Shown: positions 1-7,478, counted from the stretch's first letter. The stretch is DNA of 15,181 nt from an uncultured Clostridia bacterium (GCA_938023775.1 CALJDB010000169.1:1-15181); one strand, 5' to 3'. Notes: generated by a model not told the origin, from the sequence alone. Program-made: numbers and translations.

Positions 1-80
1 GTTTGAAAAGGATTCACTCCGCTCAGCGCACTCGCCTTGCGGCGTGCGCGCCGGCGAACTCTGCGAGGCTTTTTGGACGA

Positions 81-112
81 GGGATATGACCGGCGAGACC
101 CGATCATATCCC
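81..112 (+). promoter_or_regulatory. Hairpin upstream of the first permease gene
   Basis: Bases 81-89 (GGGATATGA) and 104-112 (TCATATCCC) form a perfect 9-bp stem; after one mismatch a further 3 bp can pair, leaving a loop near 94-99. Only three T follow, so it is a poor intrinsic terminator. It lies 20 nt before the ribosome site of the first permease. Such hairpins often sit between a highly expressed solute-binding protein gene and its permease genes, where they lower read-through or protect the upstream mRNA 3' end. That role is inferred; no binding-protein gene is visible. A smaller imperfect hairpin lies at 27-48. Bases 1-80 hold no gene I can support. Confidence 0.4.
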
Positions 113-147
113 TTTCCGCACATCCTTTTTCCAAGGAGACAAGGCAA

Positions 148-1113
148 ATGGGAAAATACATAATCAAACGCATTCTGCTGATGATTCCCGTGATCTTGGG
201 CGTCACTGTGCTGGTGTTCTCGCTGATGCAGCTTGCGCCGGGCGACCCGGCGGAGGTCATTCTGGGCCCCACGGCGACCGCGGAGCAGCTTTTCGCGCTG
301 CGGCAGTCGATGGGACTGAACGACCCCTTCATCGTCCAGCTCGGCCGCTACCTGCGGGACGTGTTCCTGCACTTTGATTTCGGCACCTCTTACGTCACCA
401 ACATCGGCATCGCGGGCGAGCTGCTCGCACGGTTTCCTTACACGCTCATCTTCGCCGTGTCCGGCATGGTGCTGTCGCTGCTCATCGGCATTCCCCTCGG
501 CGTCAACGCCGCGGTCCACCAGAACAGCCTTGCCGATTATGGCTCCATGACGCTCGCGCTCATCGGAACGAGCCTGCCCGGCTTTTGGTTCTCGCTCGTG
601 CTGATACTGCTGTTCAACGCAAAGCTCCACTGGCTTCCGGCGTTCGGCGTCGGCGGGATCAAGTACTGGATATTGCCCGTCGTGTCCACCGCCTTTGCCG
701 GCGTTACGACCATGGCGCGCCAGATGCGTTCCGGCATGCTGGAGGTCATCCATTCCGACTATATCACCATGGCGCGCGCCAAGGGCGTCCGCGAGCGCGC
801 CGTGGTTTATCGCCATGCGCTGCCGAACGCGCTCATTCCGGTCATCACCGTGGCGAGCATGAGCTTCGGCACCTCGCTGGGCGGAACGCTCATCGCGGAG
901 ACGATCTTCTCCATTCCCGGCGTCGGCGTTTATATCATCAACGCGGTCAATAACCGCGACTACCCCGCCGTGGAGGGCGGCGTGATCTTGCTCGCGATCA
1001 CGTTTTCCGTCATTATGCTTCTGACGGATCTGCTCATCGCCGCCGTCGACCCCCGCGTGAAGGCGCAGATCACCGGGGACAAAAAGCGCAGAAAGGAGGC
1101 GGTGAAGGCATGA
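148..1113 (+). CDS. Dpp/Opp-family ABC transporter permease, DppB/OppB type
   Basis: This is the first inner-membrane permease of a peptide/nickel-type ABC importer and would pair with the next gene product to form the translocation channel. The 321-residue protein has the family layout: an N-terminal membrane helix (about 9-29), the APGDP motif just after it, then five more hydrophobic segments between about 98 and 300. The cytoplasmic EAA loop, which docks on the ATPase, is at about 205-234 and keeps its glycine (ARAKG, then RHALPN). ATG 148 is chosen because AAGGAG (133-138) lies 9 nt upstream and the N-terminus matches the family; an ATG at 37 in the same frame would add an Arg-rich non-homologous extension. 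The stop overlaps the next start by 4 nt (ATGA). Family is certain; substrate is not readable from the sequence. Confidence 0.95.
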   Translation: MGKYIIKRILLMIPVILGVTVLVFSLMQLAPGDPAEVILGPTATAEQLFALRQSMGLNDPFIVQLGRYLRDVFLHFDFGTSYVTNIGIAGELLARFPYTLIFAVSGMVLSLLIGIPLGVNAAVHQNSLADYGSMTLALIGTSLPGFWFSLVLILLFNAKLHWLPAFGVGGIKYWILPVVSTAFAGVTTMARQMRSGMLEVIHSDYITMARAKGVRERAVVYRHALPNALIPVITVASMSFGTSLGGTLIAETIFSIPGVGVYIINAVNNRDYPAVEGGVILLAITFSVIMLLTDLLIAAVDPRVKAQITGDKKRRKEAVKA

Positions 1114-2000
1114 CGACCGCAGCTGCCGCGGCGGAGAAGACCCAGCCCGCCGTCAAGAAAAAAAGCCAGTTCGTCGAGGTGATGAAGCGGCTCGGCGATA
1201 ACCGCGGCGCCGTCGCCGGCGGGATCATCTTCCTCGTCGTGCTGCTCATCGCGGTTTTCGCGCCGCGCATTGCGCCTTACGGCTATAACGACCTCGACAT
1301 CTTAAACCGCTGCCTGAAGCCCTGCGCCGAGCACTGGTTCGGCACGGACCAGCTCGGCAGAGATATCTTGAGCCGCGTGATTTACGGCGCGCGCTATTCG
1401 CTGCTCATCGGTATCGGCTCCGTCGTGTTCTCCGCGGTGTTCGGCGTCATTATCGGCGCCATCGCGGGTTATTTCGGCGGTTGGCTCGATATTGTGATCA
1501 TGCGTCTTTGCGACATTATCCAGTCTATCCCCGGCATGATACTGAACATCGCGCTCGCCTGCGTGCTGGGTCCCGGCGTGATGAACACGATCCTCGCCCT
1601 CGGCTTTGAGGGCATCGCGGGAACGGCGCGGCTGATGCGCTCGTCGATCCTGAACGTGCGCAAAATGGAGTATCTGGACGCTGCGCGCACCAGCAACTGC
1701 TCCAGCGCGCGGATCATCGTCAAGCATGTGTTCCCCAACACCTTCGCACCGATCCTGGTGCAAGCGACGATGGGCGTCGGCGGGCGCATTATGATGGCGG
1801 CGAGCATGAGCTACGTCGGCATCGGCGTTCAGCCGCCCACGCCGGAGTGGGGCGCCATGCTCTCCGACAGCCGCGACTTTATTATGAAATACCCCCACAT
1901 GTGCCTGATCCCCGGCATCTGCATTATGATCGTCGTCCTTTCGCTGAACCTTCTGGGCGACGGTCTGCGCGACGCCCTCGATCCGAAGCTGAAGAAATGA
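1110..2000 (+). CDS. Dpp/Opp-family ABC transporter permease, DppC/OppC type
   Basis: Second permease of the importer. The 296-residue protein has an Ala/Lys-rich cytoplasmic N-terminus, a first membrane helix at about 34-52, the OppC-type N-terminal signature HWFGTDQLGRD (75-85), and five further hydrophobic segments. The EAA loop is at about 187-216 (EYLDAARTSN, then KHVFPN). The position normally held by the conserved EAA-loop glycine is Asn196, which is unusual for the family. The start codon overlaps the preceding stop (ATGA) and is preceded by AAAGGAGG at 1092-1099, so translation is probably coupled. The following ATPase gene starts 13 nt downstream. Assignment to the DppC/OppC family is secure; dipeptide, oligopeptide, nickel or another small molecule cannot be told apart from the permease alone. 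Confidence 0.95.
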   Translation: MTTAAAAAEKTQPAVKKKSQFVEVMKRLGDNRGAVAGGIIFLVVLLIAVFAPRIAPYGYNDLDILNRCLKPCAEHWFGTDQLGRDILSRVIYGARYSLLIGIGSVVFSAVFGVIIGAIAGYFGGWLDIVIMRLCDIIQSIPGMILNIALACVLGPGVMNTILALGFEGIAGTARLMRSSILNVRKMEYLDAARTSNCSSARIIVKHVFPNTFAPILVQATMGVGGRIMMAASMSYVGIGVQPPTPEWGAMLSDSRDFIMKYPHMCLIPGICIMIVVLSLNLLGDGLRDALDPKLKK

Positions 2001-2013
2001 AGGAGGGAAGGAA

Positions 2014-2997
2014 ATGAGCGCTTTTCTGCAAGTGGAAGACCTCAGCGTGGATTACGTGACCAAGGAGGAAACGGTCCACGCCGTGAGCGGAGTCTCCTTC
2101 TCCCTTGAAAAAGGTCATGTCCTCGGTCTCGTGGGAGAGACCGGCGCGGGCAAGACCACCATTGCGCGGACGATCCTGCGCGTTTTGCAGACGCCCCCGG
2201 CGGTCGTCCGCGGCGGCAGGGTGCTGCTGGAGGGCGAGGACCTGCTCGCGATCAGCGAGCAGGAGATGTGCGATGTCCGAGGAAAAAAGATCACGATGAT
2301 CTTTCAGGACCCCATGACGAGCCTGAACCCCGTCATGACCGTCGGACAGCAGATTGCGGAGGTCATCCGCCTCCACAGCGACCTGCCCGCCGCGGAGACG
2401 CGCAAGCGTGCCGAGGAGATGCTGGAGACCGTCGGCATTCCCGCCGAGCGCTACGACGAGTATCCCCACCAGTTTTCCGGCGGCATGAAGCAGCGCGTCG
2501 TCATCGCCATCGCGCTCGCCTGCTCTCCGGAGCTGCTGCTCGCCGACGAGCCGACAACGGCGCTGGACGTCACCATTCAGGCGCAGGTGCTGGACCTGAT
2601 GCGGGACTTAAACCGTGTGAACGGCTGCACGACGATCCTCATTACCCACGATCTCGGCGTCGTCGCCGAGATGTGCGACGAGGTCGCCATCATTTACGCC
2701 GGCGAGATTGTTGAGTCCGGCACGCTCGAACAGATCTTCGAGTGCCCGGCGCACCCCTATACGCTTGGGCTTTTCGGCGCGCTGCCGAAGCTGAACGAAA
2801 ACGTCGAGTGGCTGAGTCCCATCGAGGGGCTGCCGCCCGACCCGACCGACCTGCCCGCCGGCTGCCGTTTCCACCCGCGCTGCAAGTATGCCGACGAGCG
2901 CTGCCGCAGCTGCGCGCCGGCGCTGCGCGAGACGGAGCCGGGTCATCTCTGCCGCTGCCTGCATATCGACGAGGAGGGGGTGCTGCGCCATGAATAA
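2014..2997 (+). CDS. ABC transporter ATP-binding protein, DppD/OppD type
   Basis: First of the two ATPases that power the importer. The 327-residue protein carries all nucleotide-binding motifs: Walker [10 protein letters not shown] (41-49), Q-loop Gln98 in FQDPMTS, signature FSGGM (154-158), Walker B LLLADEP (174-180), and switch His212 in THDLG. The C-terminal oligopeptide/dipeptide transporter extension follows from about 230 (AHPYTLGL near 246-253) and is cysteine-rich: Cys284, 290, 297, 300, 313 and 315. Cysteines in this extension bind an iron-sulfur cluster in some DppD proteins; whether they do here is inference. ATG 2014 follows AGGAGG at 2001-2006. The gene overlaps the next one by 8 nt. 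Normal length and motifs point to a working subunit. Confidence 0.95.
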   Translation: MSAFLQVEDLSVDYVTKEETVHAVSGVSFSLEKGHVLGLVGETGAGKTTIARTILRVLQTPPAVVRGGRVLLEGEDLLAISEQEMCDVRGKKITMIFQDPMTSLNPVMTVGQQIAEVIRLHSDLPAAETRKRAEEMLETVGIPAERYDEYPHQFSGGMKQRVVIAIALACSPELLLADEPTTALDVTIQAQVLDLMRDLNRVNGCTTILITHDLGVVAEMCDEVAIIYAGEIVESGTLEQIFECPAHPYTLGLFGALPKLNENVEWLSPIEGLPPDPTDLPAGCRFHPRCKYADERCRSCAPALRETEPGHLCRCLHIDEEGVLRHE

Positions 2998-3955
2998 TGC
3001 CGAAAAGCTCGTTGAGGTCCGGAACCTCAAAAAATACTTCAAGAGCCCGCGCGGCACGGTCCACGCCGTGGACGACGTGAGTTTCTCCGTCTGCCGCGGA
3101 CGCACGATGGGCGTCGTCGGCGAGAGCGGCTGCGGCAAGAGCACGCTCGGACGCATGCTCGTCCACCTTGAGGAGAGCACCGGCGGACAGATCCTCTTCG
3201 GCGGAGAGGACATCACCGTTCTGAACCGCCGCGACCTCCGCCGTTTCCGCGAGCATGCCCAGATTATTTTCCAGGACCCCTATTCCTCCCTGGACGCGCG
3301 CTATACGATCGAGGACTCCATCAAGGAGCCGCTGCTCATCTCCGGCAAATATACCCGCGCCGAGGCGCAGGAGAAGACCACGGAGCTGATGGAGCTCGTC
3401 GGCATCGCGCCGCGCCTGCGCGCGAGCTACCCCCACGAGCTCGACGGCGGACGCCGCCAGCGCGTCGGCATCGCCCGTGCCCTCGCCCTTGACCCGGAGT
3501 TCATCGTCTGCGACGAGCCGGTCAGCGCGCTTGACGTCTCAATCCAAGCGCAGGTGCTGAACCTGCTGAAAAAGCTCCAGCAGGACCGCGGGCTGACCTA
3601 TCTTTTCATCACCCACGACCTCTCCGTCGTGAAGCATATCTCCAATGATATCTGCGTGATGTATCTCGGCCAGCTCGTGGAGACGAGCCCGTCGGACGAG
3701 CTTTTCCGGACGCAGTATCACCCTTACACCAAGGCGCTGCTCTCCGCCATTCCCTCGACGGACATCCACAACAAAATGAAGCGCATCGTGCTGCGCGGCG
3801 AGATCAGCTCGCCCATCGACCCCAAGCCCGGCTGCCGCTTTGCCGCCCGCTGCCCTTACGCCTGCGAGCGGTGCGCCGAGCCGCAGAAGCTCCAGTGCGT
3901 CGCGCCGGACCACCATGTCGCCTGCTGCCGCGTGCGCGAGATCAACGGGCTTTGA
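2990..3955 (+). CDS. ABC transporter ATP-binding protein, DppF/OppF type, with altered signature motif
   Basis: Second ATPase subunit, expected to pair with the preceding one. The 321-residue protein has Walker A GESGCGKST (44-52), Q-loop Gln95 (FQDPYSS), Walker B FIVCDEP (171-177) and switch His209 (THDLS). The signature motif reads LDGGR (151-155) instead of the usual LSGGQ, with Asp replacing the serine that normally contacts ATP gamma-phosphate. The C-terminal extension is cysteine-rich (Cys282, 288, 292, 295, 303, 312, 313). The start is ATG 2990, preceded by GAGGAGGGGG (2971-2980) at 9 nt and lying inside the end of the upstream gene; the same frame is open further upstream but that part overlaps the upstream protein and lacks family similarity. 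The first metabolic gene starts 23 nt downstream, tying transporter and enzymes into one transcript. Confidence 0.93.
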   Translation: MNNAEKLVEVRNLKKYFKSPRGTVHAVDDVSFSVCRGRTMGVVGESGCGKSTLGRMLVHLEESTGGQILFGGEDITVLNRRDLRRFREHAQIIFQDPYSSLDARYTIEDSIKEPLLISGKYTRAEAQEKTTELMELVGIAPRLRASYPHELDGGRRQRVGIARALALDPEFIVCDEPVSALDVSIQAQVLNLLKKLQQDRGLTYLFITHDLSVVKHISNDICVMYLGQLVETSPSDELFRTQYHPYTKALLSAIPSTDIHNKMKRIVLRGEISSPIDPKPGCRFAARCPYACERCAEPQKLQCVAPDHHVACCRVREINGL

Positions 3956-3978
3956 CGCGGAAAGGAGAGAAAACGCAC

Positions 3979-4815
3979 ATGATCTACGAAATTCCGAGGC
4001 TGACGCCGGAGGAGGAGCGCCTTCCCGTCAGCAAGTACTATACCGACTATCCGCTCCACGGACCGAACCCGCTTTATTCCCAGCTCCTCGCGCAGGGCGC
4101 GATGGACCCCGCCGACGCGCTCCCTGTGGAGCGCTGGCTGGACCTGCTGACCGCGGACCGCTATTTTCCCGTGGAGTACGGTTACTGCATGATGCCAGAC
4201 GGCACGGGCTACATCGCGAACTACTCCGTGCTCCCCGGCTCCATCACGCCGGAGATGCGCATGTGGTATGTCCGCTGGCTGAACATCCACTCCAAAAATC
4301 TGCCGGCGGGCTGCGGCAACATCCGCTATAAGCTCTGGAACCAAATGGACCACATCGACCACGGTCTTGTGAACGGCGACTTCCGGCAGGGGATCTATAC
4401 CCTTGAGCGGCTCGACATGGGCCGCATGGAGGACGGTCCCGCCATCCGCTCCGTGCGCCATAACTTTGACGTGCGCGACTACGGCTTCCCGGAGGAGAAA
4501 TACGACGCGCTGCTGCGCGCCGGCGTCGCAATCACCGCCTGCTGGGAGAGCTTCGATTGCCCCGGCTCCCACCTCGTGCTGTCCGTCACCCGCCGCTGCC
4601 CGCTGGGCGGTACGGAGACCTGCTCCCGCGAGTGGATCGGCTACCGCGCGGAGAACGGCAGCGTCGTCCGCGACGCGGAGACACCGGACTTTATGCTCTG
4701 CGAGCAGTATCTGCGCGACGTTCAGATCCACAACACGGTCGAGCAGCAGCACCTCGCGACCTTCCTGCCCGCGCTCTATGCGGAGTATAAGGATCTGCCG
4801 CAGGACGCGGACTGA
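3979..4815 (+). CDS. DAPG/phloretin hydrolase-family protein, copy 1
   Basis: Probable zinc-dependent C-C hydrolase of the family containing 2,4-diacetylphloroglucinol hydrolase (PhlG) and phloretin hydrolase, which cut an acyl group from a phenolic ring. The 278-residue protein has no signal peptide, so it should be cytoplasmic. Motifs shared with copy 2 include YCMxPDGxGYIA (69-80), WLNIHxKxxPAGxGN (100-114), DHxxH (124-128), ExLD (143-146), RDYG (166-169), WESFD (189-193) and HxxxE (251-255). His125, Glu143, His251 and Glu255 are the likely metal ligands, by comparison with the PhlG ligand set as I recall it. ATG 3979 is preceded by AAGGAG at 3962-3967. It sits between the transporter ATPase and the lactonase gene, so its substrate may be what the importer brings in. 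The substrate cannot be named from sequence. Confidence 0.82.
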   Translation: MIYEIPRLTPEEERLPVSKYYTDYPLHGPNPLYSQLLAQGAMDPADALPVERWLDLLTADRYFPVEYGYCMMPDGTGYIANYSVLPGSITPEMRMWYVRWLNIHSKNLPAGCGNIRYKLWNQMDHIDHGLVNGDFRQGIYTLERLDMGRMEDGPAIRSVRHNFDVRDYGFPEEKYDALLRAGVAITACWESFDCPGSHLVLSVTRRCPLGGTETCSREWIGYRAENGSVVRDAETPDFMLCEQYLRDVQIHNTVEQQHLATFLPALYAEYKDLPQDAD

Positions 4816-4816
4816 A

Positions 4817-4834
4817 AGGAGGCAGCGTTTTTTG
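4817..4834 (+). promoter_or_regulatory. Ribosome binding site that fixes a TTG start
   Basis: AGGAGG at 4817-4822 lies 9 nt before TTG 4832-4834. There is no ATG in this frame near the conserved N-terminus of the lactonase-family protein, and the sequence after TTG (SKTFLYVGNW) is the expected first beta strand. The TTG is therefore the start. Confidence 0.8.
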
Positions 4835-6049
4835 AGCAAAACATTTCTTTATGTCGGCAACTGGAGCTTTGAGGCACGGCCCGCAAAGGGGAAGGGCATC
4901 TCCGTCTTCGCCTTCGACGAGGATACCGGCGCGCTGGAGCTGCTGGAGACCGTTTGCCCGGACGTCGCCGCGGGTCAGCTCTGGCTGGACGCGGAGCGCG
5001 GCATTCTTTACAGCAACGACGAGTGCGGCGAGCGCCGCGGCGAGATCGGCGGCGGCGGCTATCTGCTCGCCTTCCGCATCGACCGCGAAACCGGCGCGCT
5101 GACGCTTCTGAACCGGCGCGAATCGCTGAGTCCGGAGCCCTCTTACCTCTGCCTCGACAAAAGCGGGCGCTACCTCGCCGTCTGCCATTGCGGCGACCCG
5201 TGGCACGTCACGCGCATCGTCCGCAGACCGGACGGCGGCTTCGGCAACGAGGTGCTGTTCGACGATTCCGCGCTTGTGCTCTTCCGCATCGAGCCGGATG
5301 GCAGCCTCGGCGAGGTCTGCGACGTGTCCGTGAACCCCGGTACCGGCGGGAAGGGCGAGCACTCGCAGGTCAATGTCGACCCCGTTTCGGGGCACATCCA
5401 GCTTGTCGAGGTTCTCTCCCGGCTCCATGCCGTTGTGGCGAGTCCGAGCGGCGAGCTGCTTGCCGTCTGCGACAAGGGCATGGACAAGATCTATACTTAT
5501 CGCATTGACCGCGCGCAGGGCAGACTGGTCCGCCTGAACGAGTGGACCGCCCCGGAGGTTGCCTGCTTCCCACGCTACGCCGCGTTCCACCCGGCGGGCG
5601 GCGTGCTCTATGTCAACAACGAAAACCTTGCGCTGCTGAATTGCTTCCATTACGACGAGACCACCGGAGCGCTGGAGCGCTTCGACAGCGTTTACCTGCT
5701 CGACCGCGACCCCGGACCCGTCGACGGCAAGCCCGTCGGCGCGCAGGATATCCTCGTCCACCCGAACGGCAGAACGCTTTACTGCACGCTCTGCGGCTTG
5801 AACCTCATTGTCGTCTGCCGCATCGGGGATGACGGCGCGCCGCGCCCCGTGCAGCATATCAATGCCCGCGGCATCCTGCCGCGCGGGCTCGCCCTTTCCC
5901 CGGACAGGCGCTTCCTGCTCTCCGGCAACATGGTCTCCGGCGACGTCACCGTCTTCGCCGCGGACGGCGAGGGACTTCTGACGGACACCTGCAGGACTTA
6001 TCCCGCCGTATCCCCCTCCGCGCTGCGCTTCCTGCGCGCGGACAACTGA
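4832..6049 (+). CDS. Lactonase-family seven-bladed beta-propeller protein
   Basis: Member of the lactonase family that includes bacterial 6-phosphogluconolactonase (Pgl) and fungal carboxymuconate lactonizing enzyme. The 405-residue protein lacks a signal peptide. Repeating blade motifs run throughout: strand, then DxxTGALxLL, then an acidic turn and LYxxNE-like strand (for example residues 24-38 and the GALERFD stretch). The C-terminus has the family closing pattern SPDRRFLLSGNMVSGDVTVF (356-375) and ends in ALRFL. It is about 70 residues longer than E. coli Pgl, through loop extensions. The start is TTG 4832. It lies between two DAPG hydrolase-like genes with 16-nt gaps on both sides, so a role in the same pathway, perhaps opening a lactone made from a cleavage product, is more likely than central pentose phosphate metabolism. 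That role is inferred. Confidence 0.85.
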   Translation: MSKTFLYVGNWSFEARPAKGKGISVFAFDEDTGALELLETVCPDVAAGQLWLDAERGILYSNDECGERRGEIGGGGYLLAFRIDRETGALTLLNRRESLSPEPSYLCLDKSGRYLAVCHCGDPWHVTRIVRRPDGGFGNEVLFDDSALVLFRIEPDGSLGEVCDVSVNPGTGGKGEHSQVNVDPVSGHIQLVEVLSRLHAVVASPSGELLAVCDKGMDKIYTYRIDRAQGRLVRLNEWTAPEVACFPRYAAFHPAGGVLYVNNENLALLNCFHYDETTGALERFDSVYLLDRDPGPVDGKPVGAQDILVHPNGRTLYCTLCGLNLIVVCRIGDDGAPRPVQHINARGILPRGLALSPDRRFLLSGNMVSGDVTVFAADGEGLLTDTCRTYPAVSPSALRFLRADN

Positions 6050-6050
6050 G

Positions 6051-6068
6051 AAAGGAGCTGATCCCGTG
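6051..6068 (+). promoter_or_regulatory. Ribosome binding site that fixes a GTG start
   Basis: AAAGGAG at 6051-6057 lies 8 nt before GTG 6066-6068. The site begins directly after the lactonase stop codon, and the GTG start gives a protein of exactly the same length as the paralogous copy 1. Confidence 0.75.
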
Positions 6069-6902
6069 AGCTATCAGACCAAGCAGAAGCTGAATCCCGT
6101 CGAGGCGCTGATGCCCCTCGCGAAGTATTATAACAACTACCCGATGCACGATTTGCCGCAGGACGTGAAGGACGTCATCTTCGGCCATCCGATGGACTGG
6201 CGCGACGCCGTTCCCGCCGAGCGCTTTCTTGACTGGCTGCTGCCGAAGGACACCTATAACGAGCACGAAAACGGCTACTGCATGTTCCCGGACGGCAGCG
6301 GCTATATCGCGACCTATATGCCTATCCCGGAGGACGTGGACGTCAAAAAGCTGTTCTGGTACCTGAATTGGCTGAACATCCACCCCAAGAGCCAGCCCGC
6401 CGGGACCGGCAACCTGCGCTACAAGATCTGGAACCCCGCCGACCACTGGGACCATTATTTCATCAACTGGACCGACAAGAGCGAGGGCGTCCACACGACG
6501 GAGAGCCTCGACCTCGGCGAGGGCGACCGCCAGTACGACACCATCCGCCACAGCTTCAATCTGCGCGACTACGGTCTCACGCAGGAGCGCATCGACGCGC
6601 TGAAGGCGTCCGGGCTGAACGTCAATGAGAGCTCCGACTGGGAGAGCTTTGACGAGGCGGGCTGCCATCTGACGCTCGGCCAGATCCGCCCCCGCACGGG
6701 CGGCGGCTGGGAGCGCCGCAGCGTAGAGTGGATCGGCTGGCGTCCAAAGGACGGAAAGATCGTCCGCGACGCGCGCACCAAGTGCGACGAAGCCTATCTC
6801 CGCAAGGTCGCCTACCACACCCTCATCGAGTGGTACCATCTGCTGACGTTTATCAACGATCTCTACGAGGAGTATCATAACTTGCCCATCGACGCAGACT
6901 AA
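6066..6902 (+). CDS. DAPG/phloretin hydrolase-family protein, copy 2
   Basis: Second probable zinc-dependent C-C hydrolase of the PhlG/phloretin hydrolase family and last gene of the operon. At 278 residues it matches copy 1 exactly in length and shares roughly two fifths of residues by eye, with the closest match in the core motifs. Candidate metal ligands are His127, Glu146, His251 and Glu255 (HTLIE), equivalent to those of copy 1. Tyr119 in LRYKIW is placed like an active-site tyrosine of PhlG. Position 130 is His, where PhlG, from memory, has an active-site Asn. Substrate-facing stretches between residues 130 and 160 and around 205-217 differ from copy 1, which suggests a different substrate or a heteromer. 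No signal peptide is present. GTG is the start. A strong terminator follows immediately. Confidence 0.82.
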   Translation: MSYQTKQKLNPVEALMPLAKYYNNYPMHDLPQDVKDVIFGHPMDWRDAVPAERFLDWLLPKDTYNEHENGYCMFPDGSGYIATYMPIPEDVDVKKLFWYLNWLNIHPKSQPAGTGNLRYKIWNPADHWDHYFINWTDKSEGVHTTESLDLGEGDRQYDTIRHSFNLRDYGLTQERIDALKASGLNVNESSDWESFDEAGCHLTLGQIRPRTGGGWERRSVEWIGWRPKDGKIVRDARTKCDEAYLRKVAYHTLIEWYHLLTFINDLYEEYHNLPIDAD

Positions 6903-6945
6903 AAACCGTCCCGCCGGGTGCTTTGCACCCGGCGGGACGGTTTTT
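6901..6945. terminator. Bidirectional intrinsic terminator between convergent genes
   Basis: Arms 6906-6921 and 6925-6940 pair perfectly over 16 bp around a TTT loop, flanked by AAAAA (6901-6905) and TTTTT (6941-6945). It has a U tract in both directions. It ends the plus-strand operon, whose TAA is at 6900-6902, and the minus-strand ogt gene, whose stop begins at 6947. The whole convergent gap is used by this one element. Confidence 0.93.
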
Positions 6946-7478
6946 CACAGCGCCGTGCCGCGCTTCGGGACGAAGAGCCCGGCGAGATCCGAGCCTTCAA
7001 GCTCCAGAAGGCGCACTTTTTTGTCGATGCCGCCGGCGTAACCCGTGAGGCTGCCGTCCGCACCGACGACGCGGTGGCAGGGGATGATGAGCGAGACGGG
7101 GTTATGGCCGACCGCGCCGCCGACGGCTTGAGCGGACATGCTCGCCCGTCCGAGCCGGGCGGCGACGCCGCGCGCGAGCGCGCCGTAGGTCGTCGTTTTT
7201 CCGTAGGGAATGTGCAGCAGCGCGTCCCAGACCGCGCGCTGAAACGCGCTGCCGACGGGGTGGAGCGGCGGCGTGAAGTCCGGCTCGCTGCCGGAAAAAT
7301 ATGTGTCGAGCCAGCGCCGCGCTGCGGCGAGCGCCGGGGTCTCACCCTCCGCCGACTCCGCGCCGAGCCCGCGGGCAAAATACTTCTGCCCCTCAAACCA
7401 AAGCCCGGTCAGCCCCTCCCCGTCCGCCGCGAGCAGAATTTTGCCCAGCGGGGAATCGTAATGCGCCGTATGAATCAT
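6945..7478 (-). CDS. ogt: Methylated-DNA--[protein]-cysteine S-methyltransferase
   Basis: Suicide DNA repair protein that moves the methyl group from O6-methylguanine to its own cysteine in the cytoplasm. The 177-residue protein has the usual N-terminal domain (about 1-75) and the DNA-binding C-terminal domain with helix-turn-helix region (about 78-125), the HNPVSLIIPCHRVV active-site block with acceptor Cys134, and the following GYAGG (147-150) loop. Length and motifs are normal, so it should be functional. ATG 7476-7478 has AAGGAG at 7484-7489 (minus-strand sense) 5 nt upstream. It overlaps the 3' end of the deleted glycosylase frame, so the pair is probably cotranscribed from the promoter near 7758. 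The stop codon touches the shared terminator. Confidence 0.95.
   Translation of the reverse strand: MIHTAHYDSPLGKILLAADGEGLTGLWFEGQKYFARGLGAESAEGETPALAAARRWLDTYFSGSEPDFTPPLHPVGSAFQRAVWDALLHIPYGKTTTYGALARGVAARLGRASMSAQAVGGAVGHNPVSLIIPCHRVVGADGSLTGYAGGIDKKVRLLELEGSDLAGLFVPKRGTAL

Noticed and set aside
37..147. A longer start at 37 for the first permease
   Set aside because: It adds an Arg-rich stretch without family similarity and has no ribosome site, whereas ATG 148 has AAGGAG at ideal distance and a normal N-terminus.
2888..2989. A longer start at 2888 for the second ATPase
   Set aside because: The extra residues are an out-of-frame reading of the conserved C-terminus of the preceding ATPase. 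ATG 2990 has a strong ribosome site and gives the standard protein.
4691..5857. A 388-codon minus-strand frame opposite the lactonase gene
   Set aside because: Its sequence is an Ala/Val/Asp/Arg-rich mirror of the plus-strand gene, with no recognisable motif. The lactonase family pattern is clear on the plus strand.
7393..7478. Fusion of the glycosylase remnant with the methyltransferase
   Set aside because: The overlap is in different reading frames. ogt has its own ribosome site and a normal N-terminus.
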